This document shows positions 15,247 to 23,868 of a DNA stretch of 64,000 nt, one piece after another. Below the pieces are notes generated by a model. It saw nothing but the letters and a program-made list of their open reading frames with translations, ran no database searches and had not been told where the DNA came from. Each line of letters begins with the position of its first letter. The stretch's first letter is position 1. The stretch is taken from assembly GCF_025532145.1 (NCBI RefSeq), contig NZ_ARXS01000006.1, positions 1 through 64,000 of the forward strand, read 5' to 3'. Source of the stretch: Alloalcanivorax balearicus MACL04. Its GTDB lineage: Bacteria; Pseudomonadota; Gammaproteobacteria; Pseudomonadales; Alcanivoracaceae. A program made the position numbers and the translations under genes.

Positions 15247-17236
15247 GGTGGCGTCTCCGGCGGAACACCAGGATCAGCAGCAGACCGGTGAGGCCAAGTA
15301 CCACGGCCTGGTGCCACAGCCGGTCCACACCGGTGGCGGTAGCGGGCCACACCAGACCATCGGGAAGGGTGTTGGCGATGTCCTCCCGGATCAACGGCTC
15401 GTCCAGCGGGCGGGAAGGAGTGCGCTCGATCGCCACGAAGCTGGTGTAGCGGCTCATCAACGAATGCTCCAGTGCCACGTCGGTGAGCAGCGGACGGATC
15501 ACTTCTTCCGGTTCGCCCAGCGCCAGCCGGTCGTTCAGCGCCTCGATCTTGTTGCGGGCCCAAAGGCGGGCGATGCCGGGGTGTTGCCGCCCCTCGGGCA
15601 GTTGCAGGGTCTGCTCCCATGGGGCGGGTGTGAGACCGGTCAAGGTCAGGTACTCGGGGACGCGATTCAGCTTCAGTGTCAGCAGCAGCGGCTCACTGGC
15701 GTACAGGTCAGGAATACGGCGCGGCCAGACTTCCGCCTCCACGCCCGGTGGCAGGGTCAGCTGGACATCGCGGATCACCGGGTTTTCCAGCTTCACGAAC
15801 AGGTCGTTCATGGCTTTCGACACTTCCTGCAAGTTGCCGATGTAAGTGAAGGTGCCGCGGCCGAACTGCGCCGCCTTCCGCATGAAATGACTGTTGGGGC
15901 TGGAGCCGATGCCGACGGTAAACAGGCGGGCCGAACCCAGGCGCCGATGAATCAGGTTGAAAATGCCGTCCTCATTGGTCACCGCGCCGTCGGTGATGAA
16001 CATCACCTGGCGCAGGTATTCGGCATCGGTGGACATGGTCAGCGCGGTGTGCAGGGCGGGCATCATCTCGGTGCCGCCGCTGGCTGCCAGGCCGGCGACA
16101 AAACGGCGTGCCTGCTGCAGGTGCGCCTCATCGGCGGGCATGGGGGCTTCGAACAGGGCGCGATGGACGCTGTTGAATTCGATCACATTGAAACGGTCGC
16201 CAGGGCGCAGATGCGCCAGCGCTTCCAGCAGACTGGCGCGGGCCTGGCGAATGGAGGCTCCGCTCATGGAGCCGGAGGTGTCGATAATGAACAGGGTTTC
16301 CCGGGGCAGGGCGCGGGTGGCGGCGGGTCGCGAGGGCGGGGTCAACATCACCAGCGCGTAGTGTTCGCCATTCACATTCTCCACGAACAGGCTGCCTCGA
16401 CTTTGTTCGGCGTTGGCGATGCGCCAGTGCAGCAGGAAATCCCGATCCATGGGTACCAGGCCGTCGCTGGGATGGATCTGATAGAGGCCGCGGGCGCCGT
16501 CCACGTCCAGATCGTGACTGCCGCTGTCCGGCGGCAGAATCGACTGGCCGGCATCCAGTTCCACCCGCAGGCGGGCCATATTGGGGGCGGCGCCGCTATC
16601 CGGGGAATGGAAGGGGCCGGACAGGTTCTCGCCGCCCTCGGGCTGGTAACGGGGCGTCAGCGTCATCGGCACCCGTAGCCGGAAATCATTGCCCTGCACA
16701 TCCACGGTCTGGCTGTAGTGCAAGGTGACTTCGACGCGTTCGCCAGGAGCGATGTTGGCCACGGAAGTGGTAAACAGGTTGCTGTGGCGTTGCTCCACCA
16801 GCCCGGCGCGATGGCCGTCCCTCTTGGCTTGCTGGTAGCGGCGTTTGGCTTCCTGTTTCGGCTGGATCTCACCGACGATACGGCGTTCGCCCACCGTCAG
16901 GGTCATACCGGTGACCGCCGCCTGCTCCGGCAGCGGAAACACATAACGCCCCTCGCTGAAGAGTGCGCCTTCGTTTTGGAACGACTGCACCAGGGTGACC
17001 TGGGCCACCGGTCCGCTGACCTGGATGTCCACATCAGTGGAGAGCAGGGTTGCCGGCACCTCCTGGCCATCGTCATCGAACATCAGGAACACGCCGCTGC
17101 CCGGTTCCGCCGGGGTATCCCGGGGTAGGGCGTGGGCGGTGGCGGACAACAGCAACGTGGTCAAACAAAGCAAGGCCCAGGGCAGGGCGGTTTGGAGCGC
17201 GGCACCGGGCCGCGCGGCAAGCAGGCGAATGGTCAT
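15239..17236 (-). CDS. Marine proteobacterial sortase target protein, VIT and VWA domains
   Basis: Exported protein of 665 residues. It has a signal peptide (about 1-36), a VIT domain at about 45-175 (vault-inter-alpha-trypsin type, with RRYQQAKRDGHRAGLVEQ), a VWA domain near 305-480 with the MIDAS motif DTSGSMSG, and a C-terminal sorting region. That last region has the PATATG stretch, a hydrophobic helix and the basic tail RRRRHRG. The tail is the substrate of the sortase encoded immediately downstream. VWA/VIT proteins usually bind other proteins through a metal ion, so a surface adhesion or assembly role is likely but inferred. Confidence 0.92.
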   Translation of the reverse strand: MTIRLLAARPGAALQTALPWALLCLTTLLLSATAHALPRDTPAEPGSGVFLMFDDDGQEVPATLLSTDVDIQVSGPVAQVTLVQSFQNEGALFSEGRYVFPLPEQAAVTGMTLTVGERRIVGEIQPKQEAKRRYQQAKRDGHRAGLVEQRHSNLFTTSVANIAPGERVEVTLHYSQTVDVQGNDFRLRVPMTLTPRYQPEGGENLSGPFHSPDSGAAPNMARLRVELDAGQSILPPDSGSHDLDVDGARGLYQIHPSDGLVPMDRDFLLHWRIANAEQSRGSLFVENVNGEHYALVMLTPPSRPAATRALPRETLFIIDTSGSMSGASIRQARASLLEALAHLRPGDRFNVIEFNSVHRALFEAPMPADEAHLQQARRFVAGLAASGGTEMMPALHTALTMSTDAEYLRQVMFITDGAVTNEDGIFNLIHRRLGSARLFTVGIGSSPNSHFMRKAAQFGRGTFTYIGNLQEVSKAMNDLFVKLENPVIRDVQLTLPPGVEAEVWPRRIPDLYASEPLLLTLKLNRVPEYLTLTGLTPAPWEQTLQLPEGRQHPGIARLWARNKIEALNDRLALGEPEEVIRPLLTDVALEHSLMSRYTSFVAIERTPSRPLDEPLIREDIANTLPDGLVWPATATGVDRLWHQAVVLGLTGLLLILVFRRRRHRG

Positions 17237-17364
17237 GTCGGTTCCCCTCGCAGGTTAGGTCGGGGAGAGCATGGAGGGCCTGAATGAGACTCTTATGTGG
17301 GTTTTGTGTGGAAGGAATGAGGGAGACCCATCGCGGCTCGTGAGCGGGGGAGCCGCGATTGGCC

Positions 17365-18027
17365 CTAGAGGTCCCGTTTGGCCACGGCCCTCAGCACGAT
17401 CCGGCATTGATTCTCGCCATACTCGCGAATGTCCGCCGCGGCCTTCTCGGGATCCCGTGCCAGCACGTTCTCCAGTAGCCGCTGAAAGATGCGCAGGGAC
17501 ACATCGAACTCGGTGGTTTCTTCCTGCAGGGCGATAAAGGAAAACCGCTTCAACAAGGGCATCAGGTCGGTGATGTCGGCCGCCAGGTAGCGGTTGGCGG
17601 CGAAACGGTCGGTGGCGATCTCGACGAAACGGAAGGCCAACTGGTGCCCACCCTGAACGTCGCCCTGGTCATAGCAGCGCTGAAAGTCCGGCAGCATGGC
17701 GGCGAGATCCTCGATCTGGCCCGGTCGCCAGTTGCTGGCCGCCATGGCCGCCAGACGGGAAAGCAGCAGAAACAGGAAGTCGTAGAGGTCGCGAACCTCG
17801 CTTTCGCTGACCTCGCAAACCCGGGCACCACGGCGTGGCTGCAATTCGATCAAATGCTGCTTTTCCAAGAGTCTGAAGGCCTCTCGGAGTGAGTTGGTGC
17901 TCACTTTTAGCTGTTTGGCCAGCTCCCCCTCCGGCAGTTTCTCTCCCGGTTTGCGCTCGCCGCGGACAATCTGCTCGGCCAGATGATCGGCGATCTGCTC
18001 GCTGAGGCTCACGGCTCTCAAGGTCAT
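17365..18027 (-). CDS. GntR family (FadR/FCD subfamily) regulator of alkB
   Basis: DNA-binding regulator of 220 residues. The N-terminal winged helix (ADHLAEQIVRGERKPGEKLPEGELAKQLKVSTNSLREAFRLLEKQHLIEL) is followed by an all-helical FCD-type effector domain that normally binds a small carboxylate or fatty acid and a metal. Start ATG 18027 has AAGGAGC upstream. It diverges from alkB, as known for alkB2 in Alcanivorax. A FadR-type site TTGTTTGACAA lies between the two genes. It likely represses alkB and perhaps itself, with an alkane-derived acid or acyl compound as effector (inference). Confidence 0.9.
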   Translation of the reverse strand: MTLRAVSLSEQIADHLAEQIVRGERKPGEKLPEGELAKQLKVSTNSLREAFRLLEKQHLIELQPRRGARVCEVSESEVRDLYDFLFLLLSRLAAMAASNWRPGQIEDLAAMLPDFQRCYDQGDVQGGHQLAFRFVEIATDRFAANRYLAADITDLMPLLKRFSFIALQEETTEFDVSLRIFQRLLENVLARDPEKAAADIREYGENQCRIVLRAVAKRDL

Positions 18028-18088
18028 AAAGGGCTCCTTTTGATGGGAGCGATTATCGCCATTATGGGCGGATGTGTCACGAATTGAA

Positions 18089-18099
18089 TTGTTTGACAA
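18089..18099. promoter_or_regulatory. Predicted GntR/FCD operator
   Basis: TTGTTTGACAA fits the FadR-subfamily pattern TNGTNNNACNA and is the centre of a longer AATTGT/ACAATT palindrome. It overlaps the predicted -35 of alkB. Confidence 0.6.
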
Positions 18100-18120
18100 T
18101 TGAATTAATCATGCTAACGT
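18094..18120 (+). promoter_or_regulatory. Predicted alkB promoter
   Basis: TTGACA (18094-18099) and the extended -10 TGCTAACGT (18112-18120) with a 15-nt gap between hexamers lie 40 nt before the alkB start. The -35 is perfect and the -10 is weak. Confidence 0.45.
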
Positions 18121-18159
18121 TGCCATCGAGGACTGTTACTGTCACTAGCGAGGCCGATC

Positions 18160-19308
18160 ATGTTTGCCAAAATGTCGTCCGACACCATGTTGAAAATAAA
18201 AAAGTGGGGCTATCTCCTGTTCTGGGCCGCGGTACTGCCGCTGCTGCCGTTCAGCGTCTATGTGGGACGTGAGGCCGGCACCCAGGACTATTGGGCCTGG
18301 TTCATCTATTTCGTCGTGTTCGGCATGGTGCCGTTGCTCGACTACCTTATCGGCAAGGATCCTTCCAACCCGGATGAGAAGGTCCAGGTGCCTTCCCTGA
18401 GCGAGGAGCGCCTCTACACGTTCTTCCTGTTTCTGATGGGCTTTATCTGGCTGGGCGTGCTGTTCTACGCCGGCCATGTGTTCATCAGCAACGATTACAG
18501 TTGGTTCGGCAAGCTGGGGTGGATTGTTTCCATTGGCACCGTGGGTGGCATCATCGCCATTAATCTGGGCCACGAATTCGTCCACAAGGATCCCAAGCTG
18601 GAGAACTGGATGGGCGGATTGCTGCTGTCCTCGGTGACCTACGCCGGCTTCAAGGTGGAGCACGTGCGCGGCCATCACGTCCATGTTTCAACCCCGCAGG
18701 ATGCCTCCTCATCCCAGTACAATCAGGGGCTGTACAGTTTTCTGCCGCGCGCCATCAAGCACAACTTCCTCAATGCCTGGAAGCTGGAAAAGCAGTATCT
18801 GGAGCGTAAGGGCAAAAAGAATTTCAGCATCCATAATGAGCTGATCTGGTGGTACAGCATTTCCGCTTTGTTCGCGGTGGCTTTCGGTATCGCTTTCGGC
18901 TGGCAGGGTGTGCTGTTCTTCCTGGCACAGAGCCTGGTTGCCGCCTTGACGCTGGAGGTCATCAATTACATCGAGCATTACGGCCTGCATCGTCGGGTTC
19001 AGGAAAATGGCCGCTATGAGCGGGTAACCCCGGCGCATAGCTGGAACTCCAATTACCTCCTCACCAACCTGGCCCTGTTCCAATTGCAGCGTCACAGTGA
19101 TCACCATGCCTACGCCAAGCGGCGCTATCAGGTCCTGCGCCACTATGAGGAAAGCCCGCAACTGCCCGGTGGATATGCCGCCATGTACGTGTTGGCGCTG
19201 TTCCCGCCGCTGTGGAAAAAGGTCATGAATCCCCGCGTTGAGGCTTACTACCAAGGGGAAATGGATCAGTTGTTCCGCAATGCGCGCCGCGTGAACAACA
19301 TCGCCTGA
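18160..19308 (+). CDS. alkB: Alkane 1-monooxygenase (membrane diiron)
   Basis: Integral-membrane non-heme diiron enzyme of 382 residues that hydroxylates the end carbon of medium-chain n-alkanes to 1-alkanols, using electrons from rubredoxin. Several hydrophobic helices are seen. The His-rich signature boxes are HEFVHK (138-143), VEHVRGHHVHV (167-175), NYIEHYGLHR (269-278) and LQRHSDHHAYAKRRY (309-323), the combination specific to AlkB. No rubredoxin or rubredoxin reductase gene is in the window, so electrons must come from proteins encoded elsewhere. Two terminators follow, so it is a single-gene unit. Confidence 0.97.
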   Translation: MFAKMSSDTMLKIKKWGYLLFWAAVLPLLPFSVYVGREAGTQDYWAWFIYFVVFGMVPLLDYLIGKDPSNPDEKVQVPSLSEERLYTFFLFLMGFIWLGVLFYAGHVFISNDYSWFGKLGWIVSIGTVGGIIAINLGHEFVHKDPKLENWMGGLLLSSVTYAGFKVEHVRGHHVHVSTPQDASSSQYNQGLYSFLPRAIKHNFLNAWKLEKQYLERKGKKNFSIHNELIWWYSISALFAVAFGIAFGWQGVLFFLAQSLVAALTLEVINYIEHYGLHRRVQENGRYERVTPAHSWNSNYLLTNLALFQLQRHSDHHAYAKRRYQVLRHYEESPQLPGGYAAMYVLALFPPLWKKVMNPRVEAYYQGEMDQLFRNARRVNNIA

Positions 19309-19326
19309 ATACCTGCTGATGACACG

Positions 19327-19347
19327 GAGCCCGGCCTTGCCGGGCTC
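19327..19347 (+). terminator. First terminator-like hairpin after alkB
   Basis: GAGCCCGGC / GCCGGGCTC with a 3-nt loop, followed by ATTTCCT; the T tract is weak. Confidence 0.5.
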
Positions 19348-19367
19348 ATTTCCTGGCTCTCTTCAGG

Positions 19368-19407
19368 ACCCCGGGCCGTATCGACTGCGGTACCCGGGGT
19401 TTTTTTT
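19368..19407 (+). terminator. Rho-independent terminator after alkB
   Basis: ACCCCGGG / CCCGGGGT stem closed by a 17-nt loop and followed by eight T residues. Confidence 0.85.
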
Positions 19408-19507
19408 GAGGACCCGACCATGGTGGTTACGCTGCGGGCCGTCGGACTCTTTGCTATGGTCGGGCGGAGACGATGTGTCAGGACGACACGAGTGCGAGGA
19501 CGATGAA

Positions 19508-20194
19508 ATGGAATCGGGAAGAGGGCCAGGGTATCGGGTCATGATGGCAATGGCGCTATTGTCGATGTTGCCGGGGATGCTTTTGGCACAGGAGCCGCTC
19601 CCGTGCGATCCAGTGTCCCGGTATCACGTCCTGCCGTTACCTGTATCGGGCTTTCGTCATATAGGGACGGATCAACTCTGTGATCCCATACCTACCAAGG
19701 ACTGGCGTGGGGAAGATGGTGGCCTGAGCGTTCATCTCGACGGCCCCGAAGGGCCCGGACGATGGTGGACGGTGACGGTGGGTGTCGCGGAGGCGGGAAG
19801 TCCGACGCCAGGCAGGGGCCTTTGTCTGGACACCAGCACCGTGGGTTGGCGGGCTCTGCAGGGTTTTCAGAATCGTCCCTTGCCCTGGGTGGAAGATCGT
19901 GACGGCGACGGCCGGGCGGAACTGGTGATCTGGGACAGCTTTCCGTTGTCATCGGGACAAGGTTCCGAGGTCGAAACCGGCCTGATCGGATGGGTGTACC
20001 AGCGGCGATCAGCGAATACGCTGGCGTTGGATTGGGGTATGACGCGGGGACTTGCCAGAGAGGTGGCGCGTGAGTATCGGCGCCCGGCGGCGGATAACCT
20101 GGAAGAGCTCCGGCTGGCGCTGGCGGAGGTGCTGGAGGGGTTTGCCAGCGGCGCTTGCCGGGTGGCTGTCGGCAAAGAGCCCCTATCGCCTTAG
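19508..20194 (+). CDS. Exported protein of unknown function
   Basis: 228 residues. A hydrophobic stretch (VMMAMALLSMLPGMLLAQE, about 11-29) is a probable signal peptide. The mature part contains DRDGDGRAELVIWDSF, which resembles FG-GAP/VCBS-type calcium loops, plus four or more Cys residues. I do not recognise a family beyond that. The start at 19508 is chosen because GAGGA lies in front; a nearby ATG at 19541 would shorten the signal peptide. The gene is alone between the alkB terminators and the photolyase operon. Coding is supported by a long open frame, good export signal and no competing gene. Confidence 0.6.
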   Translation: MESGRGPGYRVMMAMALLSMLPGMLLAQEPLPCDPVSRYHVLPLPVSGFRHIGTDQLCDPIPTKDWRGEDGGLSVHLDGPEGPGRWWTVTVGVAEAGSPTPGRGLCLDTSTVGWRALQGFQNRPLPWVEDRDGDGRAELVIWDSFPLSSGQGSEVETGLIGWVYQRRSANTLALDWGMTRGLAREVAREYRRPAADNLEELRLALAEVLEGFASGACRVAVGKEPLSP

Positions 20195-20333
20195 GACGTT
20201 CGGCGCCGGCTACCGCCCCCGGAGCCAATATCTTTGAGGAAACCACTCGAGTGCTATGGTCATCATGGACGGGCACCGCTCGGCACCCGGCTCGTCGGCA
20301 GGGTGCCGCTTTCTGAAGCGATGGCCGTGGATG

Positions 20334-20379
20334 TTCTCCAAATTTGTACAAAGTGGTAATGTTGTACAAGTTTGGAGAA
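20334..20379. promoter_or_regulatory. Predicted LitR/CarH-type operator of the photolyase operon
   Basis: Two 18-nt arms (TTCTCCAAATTTGTACAA at 20334-20351 and its near-complement at 20362-20379) pair with one mismatch around a 10-nt centre. Each arm contains TTGTACA, the half-site used by LitR/CarH-type MerR regulators. The site ends 14 nt before the first gene of the operon that encodes such a regulator. Confidence 0.65.
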
Positions 20380-20393
20380 TGAGGGGCCGGGTC

Positions 20394-21368
20394 ATGATGA
20401 GCGTACAACCGATTGCAAGCGGGGGGCGGGGTATTGCAGTGGGGATCAGCGCCTGCCTGCTGGGCAGCCCGGTACGCCACGACGGTGGGCATAAGCACTC
20501 CCGTTACTGCACGGAGGTGCTGGGCCGCTACTTCCAGTTTTACTCCTTGTGTCCGGAGATGGGCGCTGGCATGAGCGCGCCTCGTCAGGCCATGCGGTTG
20601 GTGGAGATCGATGGTCAGATCCGGCTACGCGCCACGCGCGGGGAAAAGGATTTCACCGCGCTGATGCACGGCTTTATTGGCCAGGAGCTGGAACACCTCG
20701 AGCACCTCCGAGGGTTTGTATTGATGGCCAAGTCACCCAGTTGCGGCATGGAGCGAATAAGGGTCTATCGCGCCGATGGTGAGGTGGCGAGGCGGGATGC
20801 CAGCGGGCTGTTCGCGGCGGCGCTGGCGGGGCGGTTTCCGCTGATGCCGCTGGAGGAGGAAGGGCGGCTGAATGACGACGGTCTGCGTGAAAACTTCGTT
20901 GAGAGGGTGTTCGTTTATGACGACTGGTGCCGCTTGCGGGAGGGTGGGCTCACTGCGGAAGGGTTGCTGGCCTTCCACCGTCGTCACAAGTTTCAATTGC
21001 TGGCGCACTGTCAGTCCACCTACCGGCGGGTGGGCCCGCTATTGTCCGATCTCAAGCGTCAGCCTCTGCCGGTGATCGCGGAGCAATACATCACCCAGGT
21101 GATGCCGGCGCTGGCGCGGCGAGTGTCACGTGGCAGCCACGTCAATACCATGCTGCACCTGACCGGCTTTCTGCGCGAGGCGCTGAGCGCCGAGGATCGC
21201 CGCTTGATTCATCAGCAGATCGAGGCCTATCAGCGCGGTGAAGTTCCTCTGGTTGTGCCGATGACGATGCTGCGGGGTGCTCAGAGCAAAGTGGAGCAAC
21301 CTTATCTGGCGACCCAGGAGTATCTGCGCCCGTATCCGGATGCCCTGGGGTTGAGGAACCGTTTATGA
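20394..21368 (+). CDS. DUF523 and DUF1722 domain protein (YbgA-like)
   Basis: 324 residues in two parts. The N-terminal DUF523 (about 15-150) begins GISACLLGSPVRHDGGHK and carries conserved Cys residues, including SPSCGM. The C-terminal DUF1722 (about 195-310) has the conserved FHRRHKFQLLAHCQSTYRRVGPLL and the HLTGFLREALSAEDRRLIHQQI stretch. Function not established; the family is consistently next to DNA photolyase and MerR genes, so a part in photolyase cofactor supply or UV response is inferred. Start 20394 is preceded by GAGGGG; an ATG at 20397 is equally possible. The stop overlaps the next start (ATGA). Confidence 0.88.
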   Translation: MMSVQPIASGGRGIAVGISACLLGSPVRHDGGHKHSRYCTEVLGRYFQFYSLCPEMGAGMSAPRQAMRLVEIDGQIRLRATRGEKDFTALMHGFIGQELEHLEHLRGFVLMAKSPSCGMERIRVYRADGEVARRDASGLFAAALAGRFPLMPLEEEGRLNDDGLRENFVERVFVYDDWCRLREGGLTAEGLLAFHRRHKFQLLAHCQSTYRRVGPLLSDLKRQPLPVIAEQYITQVMPALARRVSRGSHVNTMLHLTGFLREALSAEDRRLIHQQIEAYQRGEVPLVVPMTMLRGAQSKVEQPYLATQEYLRPYPDALGLRNRL

Positions 21369-22249
21369 ACACGGAAGAGACACTGACAATCCAGGAGGTT
21401 GGCCAGCGTTGCGGTGTGAACCCGGTGACGCTGCGGGCCTGGGAACGGCGCTATGGCCTGATCCGTCCGGCCCGGACAGAGCGGGGACATCGCCGATACA
21501 ACGAAGCGGATGTCGCCCGTATCCACTCTATTCTCGCCTGGCTCGATCGGGGGCTGCCGATCAGTCAGGTGCGCGCTGTTCTGGAACAGGGAACGCCCCC
21601 GGGGGCGGTGACGGGGCCTTGGCGCCAGGCCATGGAGGAGGCTCAGTCCGCTCTGGATGACCTCAATGTGCGACGGCTGGAACAGTTATTCCGGAGGCTG
21701 ACCGGTGACTACCCGCTGGAGCAGGTGGTGAACGGCTGGTGTGAGCCACTGCGGTCGCACCTGAAAATGCCGGGACGTATTGCCGCCCGTGCCCTGTTTG
21801 ACAGCTTTTTGCGGCAGAAATTGTCCGGCCCACTGTTGGCGGTCGCTCCCAGTCGCCGTCAACACGGCTGGCTGGTGATGGCGGTGGGGGATCCCCTGCC
21901 GGCGATGTTTCAGGCCGCTCTGTCAGAAGTGCCGGTATGGACTTTGGTGCTGCCGGTGGCGGGCGCGGAGCTCGGGGCCTGGTTGAGTCATTCCCGTTTG
22001 GACGGCTTGCTCTGGGTGCTCGGGGAGCACCCAGAGAGGCGACAGAGTAACCGCTTGTGGCCCGAGCGCATGCCGGATTCCGGGCCCGCGCTATGGTGCT
22101 GCGGGCCGGCTCTGACCGGGGAGTTACGCACACCGGAGTGGCTGATGCGTCGCCCGGGCGGTTTCGCCGAAGTGGCCGGGGCGATGAGCGATTGGTCGGC
22201 GACCATGGCGGCGGGGAGGGCGGACCATGCGTCTGATCTGGTTCCGTAA
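21365..22249 (+). CDS. MerR family regulator of LitR/CarH type
   Basis: 294-residue transcription factor. Its N-terminal winged HTH (TIQEVGQRCGVNPVTLRAWERRYGL, about 8-32, then RRYNEADVARI) is the MerR type used by light-responsive LitR/CarH proteins. The C-terminal half has the size of the helical and cobalamin-binding domains of CarH. However, I do not see a clear W...EH motif or the His-containing B12 loop, so it may belong to the class without B12. The gene overlaps the DUF523 gene by 4 bp and photolyase by 23 bp, so all three are translationally coupled. Likely represses its own operon through the palindrome at 20334-20379. Confidence 0.87.
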   Translation: MNTEETLTIQEVGQRCGVNPVTLRAWERRYGLIRPARTERGHRRYNEADVARIHSILAWLDRGLPISQVRAVLEQGTPPGAVTGPWRQAMEEAQSALDDLNVRRLEQLFRRLTGDYPLEQVVNGWCEPLRSHLKMPGRIAARALFDSFLRQKLSGPLLAVAPSRRQHGWLVMAVGDPLPAMFQAALSEVPVWTLVLPVAGAELGAWLSHSRLDGLLWVLGEHPERRQSNRLWPERMPDSGPALWCCGPALTGELRTPEWLMRRPGGFAEVAGAMSDWSATMAAGRADHASDLVP

Positions 22250-23651
22250 CGATCTGCGATGTCACGGTCACACGCCCCTGCAGCGGGCATTGGCGGCTGG
22301 TGAGCCGGTTATCGCCTTGTATGTATTGTGTCCGGGCCAATGGGACCGGCACGGGGTTGCGCCGCTGCGCCGCTGGTACGTATTGGAGAGTCTGCTGGAG
22401 CTGGGACATACGCTGGCCTCGCGCGGCGTCGATCTGCATGTGATCGACGGCGGTGACTTTGAGGGCACGGTGGGGGTGGTGACGGACTTTGTTCGCCTAC
22501 ACAACATTACCGATGTGTTTTGCAACCGCGAGTACCCGCTGAATGAACTGAACCGGGATCGGGCCGTCGCGCGCGAACTGGAGGCGGAAGGGGTCCGTAT
22601 CCATGGCTTCGACGATGGCGTTCTGGTGCCGCCAAGATCCTTGAACACGGGCAAAGGTACCCCTTACACGGTCTTCACGGCGTACAAGCGACGCTGGGAT
22701 CAGTGGATGGAAGAATACGGTCCACAAGTGCCGGAGGCGCCGCGCTGGCCGAGACGGCGGGGCCGCTTTGTCGGGCATGACACGGTGGGCGGGGCGCTAT
22801 CGGCGCTGTCGCTCGGGCAGGCGCGGAGAGCACTCTGGCTGCCGGGAGAAGACGCCGCCGTGCGGCGGTTGAAGATGTTCGTTGAGGAGCATATCGGCGA
22901 TTACAAGAGGTTGCGTGATGTGCCCGCGGAGACGGCCACCAGTGAACTATCGGTGGCGTTGTCCGCCGGCACTCTGGCACCGGCGGAGGCGTGGCGGGCG
23001 GCGCGAATGGCGATGCGGGATCCGGCGGCCAGGGAAGGCGCGGTGACCTGGATCGGTGAGTTGGCGTGGCGGGATTTTTACCGGCAAATTCTGCACCGGT
23101 TTCCGGCATTGGCAAAGGGGGAGCCATTCCGTCCGGAAACGCGGCTGCTGCGTTGGAATGACAATGAAGCGCATTTTGCGGCCTGGTGTAAGGGGCGTAC
23201 CGGCTATCCGCTGGTCGATGCGGCGATGCGGCAACTGGTGAGCACCGGGTGGATGCATAATCGCCTGCGCATGCTGACCGCCATGTTTCTGACCAAGCAT
23301 CTGTTTATTGACTGGCGAAGGGGGGAGCGGTTTTTCATGCAACACCTGATTGATGGAGACTTCGCCGCCAACAACGGCGGCTGGCAATGGAGCGCGTCCA
23401 CCGGCACCGACGCGGCGCCTTATTTCCGGGTCTTCAGCCCGGTGCGGCAGAGCCGGCGGTTCGATCCGGAAGGGCGCTTTATCGCTCGCTATGTCACCGA
23501 GCTGGCGGAGCTTGATAACAACGCTATCCATGAACCCTGGAAGCAGCCATTACTGACCGGGGACTATCCGCCTCCGTTGGTGCCGCATGAGGGGGTCAAG
23601 CAACGTGTGGAAGCGGCGTTTCGTGCCGCGCGTGACGCCTGGAACCAGTAA
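22227..23651 (+). CDS. phrB: Deoxyribodipyrimidine photolyase
   Basis: FAD flavoprotein of 474 residues that repairs cyclobutane pyrimidine dimers with blue light. The N-terminal antenna domain starts MRLIWFRNDLRCHGHTPL. The FAD-binding domain is at about 200-470, with ELAWRDFYRQIL, FAAWCKGRTGYPLVDAAMRQL, WMHNRLRMLTAMFLTKHL and NNGGWQWSASTGTDAAPYFRVF, the class I CPD photolyase signature. The last two genes of the operon overlap, so repair and its regulator are expressed together. Confidence 0.96.
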   Translation: MRLIWFRNDLRCHGHTPLQRALAAGEPVIALYVLCPGQWDRHGVAPLRRWYVLESLLELGHTLASRGVDLHVIDGGDFEGTVGVVTDFVRLHNITDVFCNREYPLNELNRDRAVARELEAEGVRIHGFDDGVLVPPRSLNTGKGTPYTVFTAYKRRWDQWMEEYGPQVPEAPRWPRRRGRFVGHDTVGGALSALSLGQARRALWLPGEDAAVRRLKMFVEEHIGDYKRLRDVPAETATSELSVALSAGTLAPAEAWRAARMAMRDPAAREGAVTWIGELAWRDFYRQILHRFPALAKGEPFRPETRLLRWNDNEAHFAAWCKGRTGYPLVDAAMRQLVSTGWMHNRLRMLTAMFLTKHLFIDWRRGERFFMQHLIDGDFAANNGGWQWSASTGTDAAPYFRVFSPVRQSRRFDPEGRFIARYVTELAELDNNAIHEPWKQPLLTGDYPPPLVPHEGVKQRVEAAFRAARDAWNQ

Positions 23652-23868
23652 AGTGGGGATATTTCTCCCGAGACAGGGCCGGTTATCGGCAGCCCGGGAG
23701 GTGCCGTCGTCAATCGCCATTCATAAGCAAAAAACGACATTTTGCGCCCCAGTTTCTCGCATTCCGGGATCCCCCCTTCTCATTGGGCGGGATTCTTCTT
23801 ACAGTGCAACTTCCATTGCCTGGGGCCTTGGGCCCGGGCGCCGTCACGAGGAAAGCGTTTCATACGTC

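Noticed and set aside
15161-16678. A 505-residue plus-strand frame over the VIT/VWA gene
   Set aside because: It is the opposite strand of a well-supported gene with recognised domains. It has Gln/His/Gly-rich composition typical of antisense frames in GC-rich DNA.
23587-23868. N-terminal extension of the GNAT gene into the photolyase tail
   Set aside because: No GNAT protein has such an extension; the domain starts at the ATG at 23869.
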